From assembly GCA_021401465.1 (NCBI GenBank), contig JADDMT010000009.1, positions 434,001-498,000 on the forward strand: 64,000 nucleotides of DNA, read 5' to 3'. Source of the DNA: Teratosphaeria epicoccoides. Its lineage: Eukaryota > Ascomycota > Dothideomycetes > Mycosphaerellales > Teratosphaeriaceae. The notes beneath the pieces were generated by a model. That model did not search any database. It was not told the origin of the DNA and saw nothing but the letters and a program-made list of their open reading frames with translations. Positions 1 to 10,218 of this stretch are shown piece after piece (positions within the stretch are counted from its first letter, which is position 1; each line of letters opens with the position of its first letter). The position numbers were made by a program, and so were the translations under genes.

Positions 1-785
1 GTCGCTCGCGGAGCCCTGCGCGTGGGACGTTGCATCCTGTGCTGTTTGCGGAAGCTTGTCCGCCATCGTTTTGCAGTCAACACAATATGGCTGAGAGGTT
101 ATGTGGGCAATGAATTGTGTGCAGAATGAAAGGAAGTTTGGCACGGTTATCCCTACCTGCTGTCACGGCAGAGCGGAATGCGACTTGAGATCATAAACTC
201 ATCTTGCCTTGCTCTGGAGCCCTCTGTGAGGGTGAAGGGTGTCAGAGATCCCTGCGATTTCTACGTCACTGTACGCGTGCACTGATGGATACAGTCCGCG
301 TGCCAGGAGTCTCGCGGTGTGACGCAGTGAGAAGAAGTGGGCATCGTCAGTCCCAGGTTGGGCCCGTGTCCCGCTGTGCCACTTCCGTCACCCACCTCTG
401 ATTGGCAAGCCTGTCTTGCTATCTTGCTGGAAATCTGACCGTGACTCTGCCCTCTGATTGGTTGCTCGAAACATACTGGTCACGTGATGCAGTGAAGTCA
501 GCGGCAGGTTAGCAATTAGCAAGCTTGCCAGCTAATTTGATTGATGATCCCCCGTTTAATTAGCTGGGAGGCTTGCTAATCGCTGTCCTGCCGCTGACTT
601 CCCAGCGTTAGATCAGCTAGGAATCGATGCATAGATTAACTAGAATTACTTAACCTATTCGATTTGTGGCCAACTATTTAGTACGATGAAGCAAGCAGCT
701 TGCCATCAAGCAAGAGAGTGGACGGAGGTATAAAATATCTCATTGTGAACGTGAGTCTCTGGACTTTGGTCGAAGCGGCCCGCAA
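1..785. other. Intergenic left edge with one inverted repeat
   Basis: I see no convincing coding region here. The only structure is the inverted repeat listed separately. A CACGTG hexamer occurs just before it, and a weak TATA-like stretch (tataaaatatc) lies about 55 bp upstream of the hydrolase ATG at 786. Confidence 0.5.
494..601. repeat. Imperfect 44-bp inverted repeat (hairpin or MITE-like)
   Basis: The arm at 494-537 begins gaagtcagcggcagg and ends agctaatt. Its reverse complement is at 558-601, ending cctgccgctgacttc. The outer 15 bases and an inner attagcaagc block match exactly, with a few differences elsewhere. The spacer is 20 bp. The similarity seems to extend weakly outside both arms. 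I could not see a target-site duplication, so calling it a MITE is inference. Confidence 0.7.
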
Positions 786-1703
786 ATGGCCACCAACGCC
801 ATAGTCCAAGAATCGGATGTCTCATCAGAACAGACACTGCCATTCGAGGAGCTGAACACTGAGCAGACCAGCACCATCCTGTTCATCCACGGAGCACTCT
901 CCTCGCACAAAGAATGGGATCTGGTGACTCCTCACCTCCCCGACTACCATCTCCTGCTACCCGACCTACCAGCTCACGGCCTCGCTCAGAATCTCGCGCC
1001 TTTCACCAAAGCCAATTCTGCCAAACTCCTCGCCAACACGGTGCGCGAACACGCAAAGAACGGGAGAGCTCATGTGATCGGTCTGAGTCTCGGAGCCCAC
1101 GTGGCCCTCGAGCTCCCGGTCAGCGATCCAGAAGTCGTCAACGATGCCTTCATCACAGGTGTCAACAGCTTCGCACGCGGCCCGCTCGCCAACTACATCG
1201 CACCGCGAGCTCTGTGGCTGGACGTCAATTCTCAGAAGCTTGCGCCAGACTGGCTCATCCGCTGGTTGACCGGCGGCATGGAGCCCACCCGCGACAGCAC
1301 CGCGACGAGCCTGGCCACATGCAAGGACATCGCCGGCGTGTTGACGAGGGCTGACGATGGGAACGCAGATGCGTCGTAAAAGCCATGGCGAGCGCGGACG
1401 TTCATCATGTGCGCGGGCAAGTCGGGGATACTGCCGACTGCTGACCCGCCCAAAGCCGCGAGAGGATTGAGAGACGTCGCACGCGAAATGAATGCAGAGA
1501 CGGTGGCTTACACGCATCCGCAGATGAGACATGCCTGGAGCAGACAGGATCCAGCACTGTTTGCCAGGACGGCAAAGGCGTGGTTTATGAGGGAGAAGAT
1601 CCCGGAAGGCTTTGTAGAACCCCCGTCACGCAGACAACGAACGGCCCATTGTGCGTGTTCCTGCTTGGGTCCGTCGGGCCTTCGGCCTTGCTGTGGAGCT
1701 TAG
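786..1703 (+). pseudogene. Alpha/beta hydrolase interrupted by an in-frame TAA
   Basis: The open frame 786-1379 encodes 197 residues with alpha/beta-hydrolase hallmarks: an oxyanion-hole HGALSS segment near residue 50 and the nucleophile elbow GLSLG near residue 100. It stops at TAA (1377-1379). The same frame then continues to 1703 with what looks like the rest of the fold: a strand like RTFIMCAGKSG, and THPQMRHAW, where the catalytic His would lie. The short product therefore lacks the catalytic His. A CAA to TAA change (C to T before A, as RIP makes) would explain the break. Alternatives are stop-codon readthrough or an intron starting at GTAAAA (1376), for which I see no good in-frame acceptor. 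The upstream ATG has an acceptable context. The substrate is unknown. Confidence 0.65.
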
Positions 1704-2088
1704 TTGTGAAGAGTCGTAGCCTGCTGAAGACGGTACGCCCGACATAATCCCGTGCTCAGCCATATTTACGGCCTGACAACCGGTGAGCGCTTGCAAATTT
1801 CGTCGATCTCTAAAGACTATGAGCGAGCATCAGAAAGCAGTGGCATACCTGCGCGCACCAGCAGCCATAAATGCGGGAGCTTGTGAGCGCTAGTAGGATG
1901 GCTTGACGTACGGGCGGGAGTGACGCACTGTTGGCCAAGCTTATTTGCGAGCTTTCAATTAGACTTTTGTAGAAACTGCTTCGATATCGTACCGGGCTGC
2001 TCTGAGTAAAATTGAGTAGTAGTGCAAGGGTGGCGAAGAGAGGCGAACAAGTAAGATTGTTGAGGTGCCGTGGTATCGGCAGAAACAT
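1704..2088. other. Intergenic, nothing recognised
   Basis: This stretch lies between the broken hydrolase and the stop codon of the TMEM205-like gene. It probably holds the 3' untranslated regions of both. No repeats or open frames stand out. Confidence 0.4.
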
Positions 2089-2707
2089 CTACAGCTTCTC
2101 AGCAAGCACAGCGCCGTAAAAGATCAATGCACCCAGCCCGGCGATATTGGCCAGTGAGGCTGCGCCGTGGAGCTTGCCGAAAGACGAGTTCAGGCGCTGC
2201 ATTTCAGCAGACTTGGGACCTGGGTCGTAATACTTCTTGCCGTCTCTCGTTTCTGTGGAATATTAATACGCTTGCTAGGCGAGCATGATCTAGCCGTATC
2301 ATACCTTGATGCTTCCTCTCCTTCATGACTTTTGTGGTCATGGGCCCCAGCAGGGCCAGATTCAATAAGCTTGTACCAAAAGCCAACGCAATTGGGACCA
2401 AGGCTGTCCAAACGTTGTCACTTTCTAGCAGACCTCTCCACCCAGCATTGATTCTGATATCAGCTGATCCCACCGACGCAGATCGATCGCCAATCCACGT
2501 CACCGCCAGAAGAAGTGGCAGTGCTGTCTGTAGAGAGAAGTATGGCGGGAAAATTGCCTGTTGCAGAGTCGAGAATTGTGGTCGAGGTAATGCCCTGAAT
2601 GCCAGTGGTCCTGCCAAGAAAGTCTGGAACAGATTGCTTCCCAGAAGAGTACCGTACGTCAACACATGGTACGCCTTTGGGTCGGAAAGCGTGGATAGAG
2701 AGGGCAT
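2089..2707 (-). CDS. TMEM205-like (DUF4149) membrane protein
   Basis: Two exons on the minus strand: 2305-2707 and 2089-2252. The 52-bp intron (2253-2304) begins GTATGA and ends CACAG, and joining gives 188 residues. The first exon holds the family pattern: an N-terminal membrane segment (LLGSNLFQTFLAGPLAF), then FRALPRPQF, PYFSLQTALP and a second hydrophobic helix ending LLGPMTTKVMKERKHQ. The second exon supplies the typical ETRDGKKYYDPGPKS linker and a last membrane helix. The length and three-to-four helix layout fit the DUF4149/TMEM205 family. Its function in fungi is poorly defined; the animal relative is linked to secretion and drug tolerance. It diverges from KU80 across about 300 bp. 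The intron is needed to recover the C-terminus. Confidence 0.85.
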
Positions 2708-3014
2708 TGTATTGAATGGTAGATGGAAGATTGGATTGATGAAAAATAGGATGATGCCTACTCACTCAACTCAAGACGTTTCAAGTGTTTATGTCATGAT
2801 CGCTCTCAGACCCGGGCCATCACACCGCCGCCAGCCTCGGCTCACGGGTCAACTGTTGATCCGATTTCGAACGCGTCAAACATTGAACCTAGCGCGTGTC
2901 TGCCTAAGCGTGCCTGGTGGTTGGTTATGTACATCTGCTTGACGACTGTCATCTTTAAAAATGTAAAGAACCAGCTGGAATTGCTCTGGCATTGTATCAG
3001 CAGATACTCCCGTC
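2708..3014. promoter_or_regulatory. Shared divergent promoter, TMEM205-like / KU80
   Basis: This 307-bp interval separates two divergent start codons and must contain both promoters. I see no clear TATA box or repeated operator-like motif. The call rests on geometry only. Confidence 0.4.
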
Positions 3015-5207
3015 ATGGCCAACAAAGAAGCCACCGTCTACATCGTAGACTGCGGCTCGACAATGGGCGAGAAGAGCCATGGCCGCGAGCAAACCAACCT
3101 GGAATGGTCACTGGAGTATATCTGGGACAAGATATGTGCGACCATCGCTACTGGACGCAAGACGATCTTGTCAGGTGTTGTTGGCCTGAGGACTGATGCC
3201 ACCCGCAATCCACTCGCTGACGAAGCAGGCTATGCACACGTCTCCATCTTCCAGGATCTCGGCCAGACACTGATGCCACAGCTCCGCGAACTCCGGAGCG
3301 CTCTGGTGGTGTCGTCCACCGAGGCCGGTGATGCGATATCGGCTCTGATCATAGCGATACAAATGATTAGTGAAACCTGCAAGAAGTTGAAGTACGATCG
3401 GAAGATTGTGCTGTTGACAGACGGACGGGGCTCACTGGACGTCGATGATTTGCCACAAATTGTCAAGAAGCTCCAAGAGGACAACATTGATCTTGTCGTG
3501 CTCGGTGTTGACTTTGATGATGTATCGTATGGCTTCAAAGAAGAAGATAAAGACGTCACCAAGGCTGAGAATGAAGAACTCTTGAAGCAACTCTGCGAGG
3601 ACTGCAACGGTGTATTTGGTACCGTCGCGCAGGCTGTGGACGAGCTGCAGACTCCTCGCATCAAAAGTGTGCGGCCGACGCCTGGCTACAAGGGCCTCCT
3701 GACGCTTGGCAACCCTGAGCAGTACGACGATGCAATTTCCATAGATATCGAAAGATACCCAAAGACGATGAAGGCCACTGCTCCTTCTTCCAGTCAGTTC
3801 GTCGTACGATCAGACATGGCCGCTACACAGGCAACGACGCAAACGATCCATGGTGACGAGGCCCCAGTGGGATCCACTGATGGACTGGCAGCCGTCAAGA
3901 ATGCACGATCCTACCAGGTGAAGGACGAGAATGCTCCTGGCGGCAAGCGTGATGTCGAACTCGATGAGTTAGCCAAGGGCTACGCATACGGCTCTACAGC
4001 AGTACATATCAGCCAAAGTGATCAGAATGTAACCACATACGAGACTATGCCGGGTCTCGATATCGTCGGCTTCGTCGAAAGCGAGAAGTACGCGCGATAC
4101 TTCGACATGTCACGCGCGAACGTGATTGTGTCGATGAAGAATAATGATCAAGCTTCTATGGGTCTATCTGCGTTCATCAATGCCTTGTGGGAGCTTGAAT
4201 CTTATGCTGTCGCCAGAATAGTCAAGAAAGAGAACAATGAGCCGCGACTTCTGTTGCTTGCACCTAGTGTTGAGCCAGATTTCGAATGCCTGTACGACGT
4301 TGAGCTGCCGTTCCAGGAGGATCTGAGGCAATACAAGTTTCCGCCACTGGATAAAGTCGTCACAGTCAGCGGCAAGGTGCTGAAGGTACATCGCAACCTT
4401 CCGAACGATGAACTTCAGAAAGCAATGAGTGACTATGTGGACAGCATGGATCTCTCGAATTTTGGGAATGACGATGAAGGCAAACCGACAGAGTACGCGC
4501 CGATGGACGAGACGTACAGCCCGATCATTCATCGTATCAATCAGGTAATCAAGCACCGAGCTGTGAACCCTGATGCTGAGCCACCGGAGCCGTACGAGCT
4601 CTTGACCAGGTATTCCAGACCACCTGATGAGCTGGTCAAGAAAGCTAAGTCCGCTCTCGAAAGAGTCAAAGAGGCATCGCAGGTCAAGAAAGTACCTCCC
4701 AAAGCCCGGGGTCGCTTCGGCACACGCAAAGACGCGCCAAAGCCACTCTCGGATCTCGATGTGAATGCCCTACTGGCACAGGACCCAAAACGCAAATCCA
4801 AACGTATAGACCCGACGAATGCAATTCCAGAATTCAAGCAGCTCATCATATCTGCCAGCGATGAGGGTGGCGATGCAGAAGTAGCATTACTCCGCGACGC
4901 TGTCAAGCAATTCAAAGGCATTATCTTCGACTGGATCAGACACTCTGTTGGTGACAGCGCATACCAACGGGTCGTTGAGGCTGTCGGTATCATCAGAGAC
5001 GAGGCCATGGACATGGACATGCCTGCTCTCTACAACGACTTTGCCAGAGAGCTGAAAGGGAAAGCGTTGAAGGAGGAATTAGGCGGAGACCGTAAGGAGC
5101 TGTGGCACCGGATCAGGAGCAACCGATTGGGCTTGCTGGGTGGTGATCACAGCGAGGGCGGTGCGACAGAGGACGAGGCGAAGGCATTCATGAGTTCAAA
5201 ATTATAG
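3015..5207 (+). CDS. Ku80 subunit of the Ku DNA end-binding complex
   Basis: A single 730-residue open frame. The N-terminus is the Ku von Willebrand A-like domain (VYIVDCGSTMG from about residue 8, roughly residues 5-230). The DNA-encircling beta-barrel core starts near residue 320 (GYAYGSTAVHISQSD) and runs to about 500. A linker rich in Lys and Pro follows, and a helical Ku80 C-terminal domain occupies about 605-715. Ku80 pairs with Ku70, binds broken DNA ends in the nucleus, starts non-homologous end joining and helps protect telomeres. The length is normal for a filamentous-fungal Ku80. Ku70 is not in this window. The ATG is in good context (GTCATGGCC), and I see no intron. Confidence 0.96.
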   Translation: MANKEATVYIVDCGSTMGEKSHGREQTNLEWSLEYIWDKICATIATGRKTILSGVVGLRTDATRNPLADEAGYAHVSIFQDLGQTLMPQLRELRSALVVSSTEAGDAISALIIAIQMISETCKKLKYDRKIVLLTDGRGSLDVDDLPQIVKKLQEDNIDLVVLGVDFDDVSYGFKEEDKDVTKAENEELLKQLCEDCNGVFGTVAQAVDELQTPRIKSVRPTPGYKGLLTLGNPEQYDDAISIDIERYPKTMKATAPSSSQFVVRSDMAATQATTQTIHGDEAPVGSTDGLAAVKNARSYQVKDENAPGGKRDVELDELAKGYAYGSTAVHISQSDQNVTTYETMPGLDIVGFVESEKYARYFDMSRANVIVSMKNNDQASMGLSAFINALWELESYAVARIVKKENNEPRLLLLAPSVEPDFECLYDVELPFQEDLRQYKFPPLDKVVTVSGKVLKVHRNLPNDELQKAMSDYVDSMDLSNFGNDDEGKPTEYAPMDETYSPIIHRINQVIKHRAVNPDAEPPEPYELLTRYSRPPDELVKKAKSALERVKEASQVKKVPPKARGRFGTRKDAPKPLSDLDVNALLAQDPKRKSKRIDPTNAIPEFKQLIISASDEGGDAEVALLRDAVKQFKGIIFDWIRHSVGDSAYQRVVEAVGIIRDEAMDMDMPALYNDFARELKGKALKEELGGDRKELWHRIRSNRLGLLGGDHSEGGATEDEAKAFMSSKL

Positions 5208-5326
5208 GCCCAGACCCAGCTGGTCGTGGGACTGATGCTCAGACTTGCTCCCGAAGACACCCTTCGCAATTGGGGAGTGCTCAACCGGGCCCGTTGCCCT
5301 GCTCTGCCCCTGCCGCCTTGAGATCG

Positions 5327-5776
5327 TTAAGTCTTCTTGACCTTCAGTCTCCTGCACTCCAGCCAGTACCCGACCCACACAGCCAGCACCTGCGCAGAAA
5401 ACACCGGCCCCTGACTTCCTCCAACGGTAATCTCAGGATCCTTCCAAGCAGTTCCCGGATACAGAATCGCTGAGCAGCCGGCGGCGCAGTACATGCTTCC
5501 CACAATCGCGGAGTACCACGTCCGTTCCCTGGCTTGTTCCGGTCGCATCTGATCTGACTGAAAGTAGGGCGCGAATGCGTGGTAGATGGAGAAGGAGGCC
5601 AGCATCACCCCTAGGGTCATTGTCTGCCCATTGTGGAATTTGGCGTGGGGAGGCCAACGGGGGTTGTAGACGTGTGTGTAGTTGAAGTCGGCTGCGAAGG
5701 CGCCGACCGCGTAGAAGAGGTTGGCCAGCACGATTACTGTGCGGCCGGGGGTGAACAGGGTTGCTGTATCGGCCAT
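5327..5776 (-). CDS. DUF6640-like small membrane protein
   Basis: Start chosen at the ATG at 5776, giving about 149 residues (MADTATLFTPGRTV). The frame extends upstream to 5866 with another ATG and is open to 5920, but that extra part is polar and low in family-like features. Visible features: hydrophobic segments near residues 12-30, 55-75, 90-112 and 125-140, and the strongly patterned HVYNPRWPPHAKFHNGQTM motif after the first helix. This motif and four-helix layout match a fungal membrane family I know as DUF6640, whose function is unknown. The C-terminus ends in a basic RRLKVKKT tail. It diverges from the Yippee gene. The family assignment is from memory of the motif. Confidence 0.7.
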   Translation of the reverse strand: MADTATLFTPGRTVIVLANLFYAVGAFAADFNYTHVYNPRWPPHAKFHNGQTMTLGVMLASFSIYHAFAPYFQSDQMRPEQARERTWYSAIVGSMYCAAGCSAILYPGTAWKDPEITVGGSQGPVFSAQVLAVWVGYWLECRRLKVKKT

Positions 5777-6438
5777 GTCGTAGTGTCTTGTCGCTTGATG
5801 CCGCTGCAACGTCCTGGGTGCTGTCAAACCGAGTGGCTTGTTGCTACTGCTCTGTCGCTGCAGCATGGCCTTCCTTCGTGACGCATTAACAATAACGCTT
5901 TCCAACCGACCAGCTGTCAACCTCTCGCGGAACTGAGTCGCTGGCGCAATGACCTTCTCGCGAACAGCGCCATTCCCGTGCGGGCAAACGTTCGATGTTT
6001 GACGAGTGGCTCATGTCGGAAAGCTTGTGCTCAAGAGTATCCCTTACGCTTATTTGTGATCGACATCATCGACCCCGCGGCTTCCAGGGCTCCACCGCCC
6101 GCCCACATGCTCCTAGTCGCACACATGCACATCAACGATGCCTGCTGACCTCCCACCAGATCGTGAAGGCTCTTCTTTCCTGCGATAATTCAGCCTCCCT
6201 CATAAATCCCAACGCTCTTCTCATCTGTCCTTACACTGTCGCAGCCGTCTCTCGTTCTCCTAAACAAAACACAACACAAGCCTGAAAACCCCTGGCGCAG
6301 GATTGGACGCAAACAGCCGCAGTCAAGGCACGCGGACGGCAGTCGAGCAAGCAGCCTAGGCACCTGGCTCGGCGCTCCCCGAAGCTCACGGGCCCATCTT
6401 CCTAAACACCCCCCCCGCCCCCCCCCCTGGAGAGCAAG
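5777..6438. promoter_or_regulatory. Divergent intergenic region with poly-C tract
   Basis: This holds the promoters of the DUF6640-like gene (left) and the Yippee gene (right). A near-uninterrupted C run, broken by one G, lies at about 6409-6427, immediately upstream of the Yippee ATG at 6439. It would therefore be in the 5' untranslated region. Confidence 0.5.
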
Positions 6439-6856
6439 ATGGGCCTCGCCTACAACGTCTACCTCAACGCGAAGCGCATCTACGGCTGCAAGACCTGCAA
6501 GACCCATCTCGCGGACCACGACGAGATCATCAGTAGGGTGAGCCTTGCGCGAAAGTCGGAAGATCTAACCCCTCCTGTAACGAAAGAAAAAAGTACAGCC
6601 TAATGCCTTTCCGTGCCTACAGAACTTCCGCGGCCAACACGGCAAAGCCTTCCTGTTCAACAGCGTCGTCAACACCCGCGCGGGCGAGGCGACGGAGCGT
6701 AATATGACGACCGGCCGGCACGTCGTGAGGGATATCTGCTGTCGACAGTGCAAAGAGGTGGTGGGCTGGAAGTACGATCGGGCGTACGAGAGTACGGAGA
6801 AGTATAAGGAGGGCAAGTTCATCCTGGAGCAGGAGTTGCTTTGTTATGTCAACTAG
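6439..6856 (+). CDS. Yippee-like zinc-binding protein
   Basis: Two exons, 6439-6537 and 6623-6856, joined in phase 0 across an 85-bp intron (GTGAGC to CTACAG), give 110 residues. Exon 1 carries the first zinc pair (GCKTCKTHLA) and the start of the Yippee core. Exon 2 begins NFRGQHGKAFLF and holds the second zinc pair (CCRQC), then VGWKYDRAYE and the C-terminal KEGKFILEQEL. Length and motif order are standard for the Yippee/Mis18-like beta-tent fold. Yippee proteins are small, highly conserved and of uncertain molecular function; some are tied to ubiquitin-ligase complexes or cell-cycle control. The exact joining of conserved residues across the splice makes the model secure. Confidence 0.93.
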
Positions 6857-7335
6857 GGTGGGCAAGTAGAACCGGAAGTGGTGGTGGCAGCGGGGAGGAC
6901 GAAGCATGGCGGTTTATGGGCTGCGTTGGATGTTGGGCTACGAGGTGCATCTGTCTTGTCCGGCGACAGTGGCATCCGCGGACATGATGGGCTCGGCGAG
7001 GCGATGGAAGGTTCACGACATTGGGATTTGCATGACACCCGCTCGGATGAGAGCACTACCATCGACTCATCAATAATATTCTTGAGCACCTCCTCCTGAG
7101 ACGGGACTCGCCGTATGCCGACGCTCTATCTCCCTTACATAAACCCCACGCACGCTTCGCACCTGAGCGCCATGCATGATGTAGAACCTAAGATGTCTGG
7201 TGCAAGCATTCCATATCAAAAATGGCTCCGTGGCAGTAGAGAATCTCCACACCCAGCCTGAGCCAGTCCACGAGGCAAGATATCGCCAGTCGTGAATCAC
7301 GTCGAGATCTCTTCCTGATTCGGCCCGCCCGCCTC
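6857..7335. other. Intergenic between convergent 3' ends
   Basis: This interval is flanked by the stop codons of the Yippee gene and the BAG-domain gene. It should hold the two 3' untranslated regions. I see no further gene. Confidence 0.4.
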
Positions 7336-8538
7336 TCAAAGCTTGGCGACGGCGTCCACGTCCGCCAAGACCGCTTGCGTCTCCTTCACCAACTCCTTCC
7401 TCTTGGCTCTCGCGTCCGGGTCTCCCTCAGTCTCAACGCCGTCCAGTTTCAACAGCACTTGCGTGAGGATCGTCTCGGACAATCTTTTGTACTCGAACTC
7501 CCGCTTCGCCTTATCTGCCGGCGGGTTCCTCCTATATGCCTCCACTTGCGGCAAAAACTCTCCCAGCTTATCTCTCAGCTCTTTCAGCTTGCCCATGGGT
7601 GTTGTCGGCTTCGGTGACGGCGCTCTGGAGTTTTGCGAAGGCGGTGGCTGCAAATTCGGTGTAGATGTGCCTGATTCCTGCTGTTGTCTTGTCTGATGCT
7701 CTTCACGTTTGTTCTTCTTCTTGCTCTTCTTGCCTCTGCTCCGCCGCTTTCTTGGCTCGCCGTCTACCTGTTGCTCCTCATACCCAAGTTCGCCGTCGTC
7801 GTCATCGTCCTCACTCGCGTCGGTTGAAGTAGGATCTGCGATAGTAAGGAGAACCTCGGCGCCTTCTCTCAGACCTTCTTGCCTGCACGTCCGATTGTTG
7901 TCCTTCAAGTTTTTACCCCGATAAAGCAGTTTTACGCGGCGCGAGTCAACTGTGCCAATCTTCTTCGCTGCCTGTTCGCGGACTTGTCCCACGAGCAGCT
8001 CGCCGCGACTGATGCTGTACGCAGGGAAGTGCACGTGATAGTCTTTGCGCTTGTTCCGCAGTACGAGCACATCTGTGTCTCTTGGTGGGCCATGATCCAC
8101 TGGTGAGTCGGGCCGCTGTTGTCGAGCGCTGCTTTGTTCGGCATGATGTTCTCGCAGGTCGTCGGCTGTGATGTATGAGAAGTCGGCATCGCTGACCTTG
8201 GTCGATCCAGAGGGTGGACTGCGCGTGAAGGGCGAGAACTGCCCAAGGCTTTTGCCAAAGCGACTCGTCCACGACATGCCCAGTATCAGGAATGTGACGA
8301 GGGCGAGAAGCAGTGACGTATTCTCGAGTGCTGTCCTGCCAGCTAGGAAGTTCGTAAGGTCAGTGGTGTATGCGTTCAAGGTGTCCTGCCAGGTGTCTCG
8401 TCGATCTGAAGTGGGTCGACTTGTCAGAATCTGCTGGACCTGACTGATGAGTGCGCTGAAGTTTGCGCTGGTCAGGGATCCAAGTGTGTCAAGGAGGTTT
8501 GAGGACGCCACGGTTGCGGTTATACTAAGCGCAATCAC
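7336..8538 (-). CDS. Membrane-anchored ubiquitin-like/BAG domain co-chaperone
   Basis: The open frame covers 400 residues. An N-terminal hydrophobic helix (about 73-89, LLLALVTFLILGMSW) could anchor it in a membrane. A ubiquitin-like domain follows at about 155-235 (KLLYRGKNLKDNNRTC is the beta-grasp signature). Then come acidic and Lys-rich linkers, and a C-terminal BAG helix bundle at about 316-398. This order matches fungal BAG-1/Snl1-type Hsp70 nucleotide-exchange factors, which couple Hsp70 to the proteasome or to the ER/nuclear membrane. The start is unresolved: the frame begins at a GTG, a stop lies just upstream, and the first in-frame ATG is at residue 88, after the membrane helix. 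An upstream ATG exon is likely. One candidate runs from an ATG near 8685 to a GTAC donor, spliced to the CTTAG at about 8526-8530. Confidence 0.82.
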   Translation of the reverse strand: MIALSITATVASSNLLDTLGSLTSANFSALISQVQQILTSRPTSDRRDTWQDTLNAYTTDLTNFLAGRTALENTSLLLALVTFLILGMSWTSRFGKSLGQFSPFTRSPPSGSTKVSDADFSYITADDLREHHAEQSSARQQRPDSPVDHGPPRDTDVLVLRNKRKDYHVHFPAYSISRGELLVGQVREQAAKKIGTVDSRRVKLLYRGKNLKDNNRTCRQEGLREGAEVLLTIADPTSTDASEDDDDDGELGYEEQQVDGEPRKRRSRGKKSKKKNKREEHQTRQQQESGTSTPNLQPPPSQNSRAPSPKPTTPMGKLKELRDKLGEFLPQVEAYRRNPPADKAKREFEYKRLSETILTQVLLKLDGVETEGDPDARAKRKELVKETQAVLADVDAVAKL

Positions 8539-9378
8539 GAACGGTGAGTGGTGTCATGTGTGTGCTCCAGTAATAGCTCTGCACGTCAAGCGATGATGCT
8601 GGATGCGCAAGCAAGACGGTGTACGCAGCCTGACTAGCAGGCGACTTTACCGCCGACGCATGACATAAGCTGCCCTTAGCAAACATGCCAAGCTCAGAGA
8701 CCCTTCAATCACGGATACGGAGAGACAGCTAGTCGGGAGAAAAGATATGGGCATGATGGGAGGCATGTGAAGTATCTGCAGCACTGCAGCAATGGAATTG
8801 TGATCATTGGTTCGTGAGTTGGGCATTGGCAGTACACGTCCAGCAAGAGAGATCAGGAGTCACGATCGAAGCGTGCTCTCGGGGTTGACAATTGCTCCCC
8901 GATATCTTGACTGGTGCACAGTCCAGCGCCGTGACGGAGGGAGGAGATCAAAAGGTGATTTCCTCAGGCTTGCACGGATCCTTCGACATTGTACTTGAAC
9001 CCATCCTGTCTCCATGTGGTTTGAGGCGGTCGATGGTTGAACCGGCGAGCAGCCATGACGAGCTGGAACCCACGTCAGGTGATCTTAACCCGCTGTCGTC
9101 AAGACCTCCAATTGAGCGGCTCCAGGGACGGTGGTAGGTCTTCATCACAGTCGGTCATTGCCACAGAACGCGAGTACTTATCCTGAACACATGGACATGT
9201 ATGAATACATGTATAGAGAAGGGCGCAACTCTAGTGGAGAGTCTGCAGCGCTTGCGGCTGATCCCGCACGCCGACCTCCGACGCCCACGACTGCTTGGCA
9301 TCAATTCTGCGCATTCGTGCTAATTCAACTACGACGACGAGGCCAAACTAACCACCACGACATCGATATAAAGGGACC
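8539..9378. other. Divergent intergenic region upstream of uL13
   Basis: This holds the 5' end (possible first exon) of the BAG gene and the promoter of the ribosomal protein gene. A TATA-like gatataaag lies just before the uL13 ATG at 9379. No other feature is supported. Confidence 0.4.
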
Positions 9379-10218
9379 ATGTCGACATTCGAGCCGGTCA
9401 TCGTCATCGACGGGAAGGTATCACATCCCCAGCACCATTGATCTGGCTATAGGAAGAGCGCAATATCGGAGCTTCGCAAAACATAGTGTTAGACACTCAA
9501 TAACGCTTCTACAGGGCCACCTTCTTGGTCGTCTCGCCTCTACTGTCGCCAAGCAGCTCTTGAACGGACAGAAGATTGTCGTTGTCCGCTGCGAGGCTCT
9601 TAACATCTCCGGCGAGTTCTTCAGGGCCAAGCGTACGTTCACACAAACGGTCACGTTGAGCGGCACGCGAATACCCAATGCTGACCACTCACTGCATACA
9701 GTGAAGTACTCCGCCTTTCTCCGCAAGCAGACCCGTTACAATGCCAGCCGTGGTGGTCCATGGCACTTCCGCGCCCCATCCAAGATCTTCTGGCGCACCG
9801 TCCGCGGCATGATCCCACACAAGACTGAGCGCGGTGCCAAGGCTCTGGAGCGCCTGAAGGTTTTTGAGGGTGTACCACCGCCGTACGATCGTAAGAAGAG
9901 ACTGGTCGTCCCACAGGCTCTCCGTGTCCTGAGATTGAAGCCGGGTCGCAAGTACTGCACCGTCGGCCGTCTGGGTCACGAGTTCGGCTGGAAGTACAAG
10001 GATGTTGTTGAGAGGTGCGTCAGGACAAACCAATTTGCGATCGATGGAAGCGTTTGTGACATGCTAACAACGAGGACAGGCTCGAGGAGAGGAGAAAAGT
10101 CAAGGGCCAGGCATACTACGAGAAGAAGAAGGCGGCGAGGAAGCTGTTGGCTGAGGCACAGTCGAGTGCCAAGATTGACGACAAGACCAAGCAGCAGCTC
10201 GCGCAGTACGGGTACTAG
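9379..10218 (+). CDS. 60S ribosomal protein uL13 (L13a/Rpl16)
   Basis: Four exons: 9379-9417, 9515-9632, 9702-10014 and 10080-10218. Phases agree at every junction and give 202 residues, the normal length. Donors are GTATCA, GTACGT and GTGCGT; the last intron has a clean CTAAC branch site. Exon 1 encodes MSTFEPVIVIDGK, exon 2 starts GHLLGRLAST, exon 3 holds the conserved KYSAFLRKQTRYN, RGPWHFRAPS-like and RTVRGMIPHKT segments, and exon 4 the Lys-rich C-terminal helix ending QYGY. The protein is part of the large ribosomal subunit in the cytosol. Several small introns near the 5' end are typical of fungal ribosomal protein genes. Confidence 0.96.

Noticed and set aside
966..1532. 188-residue minus-strand frame
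   Set aside because: Antisense to the hydrolase; Arg/Ser/Val-rich with no family features.
2325..2942. 205-residue plus-strand frame
   Set aside because: Antisense shadow of the TMEM205-like gene, which has clear family motifs and a valid splice.
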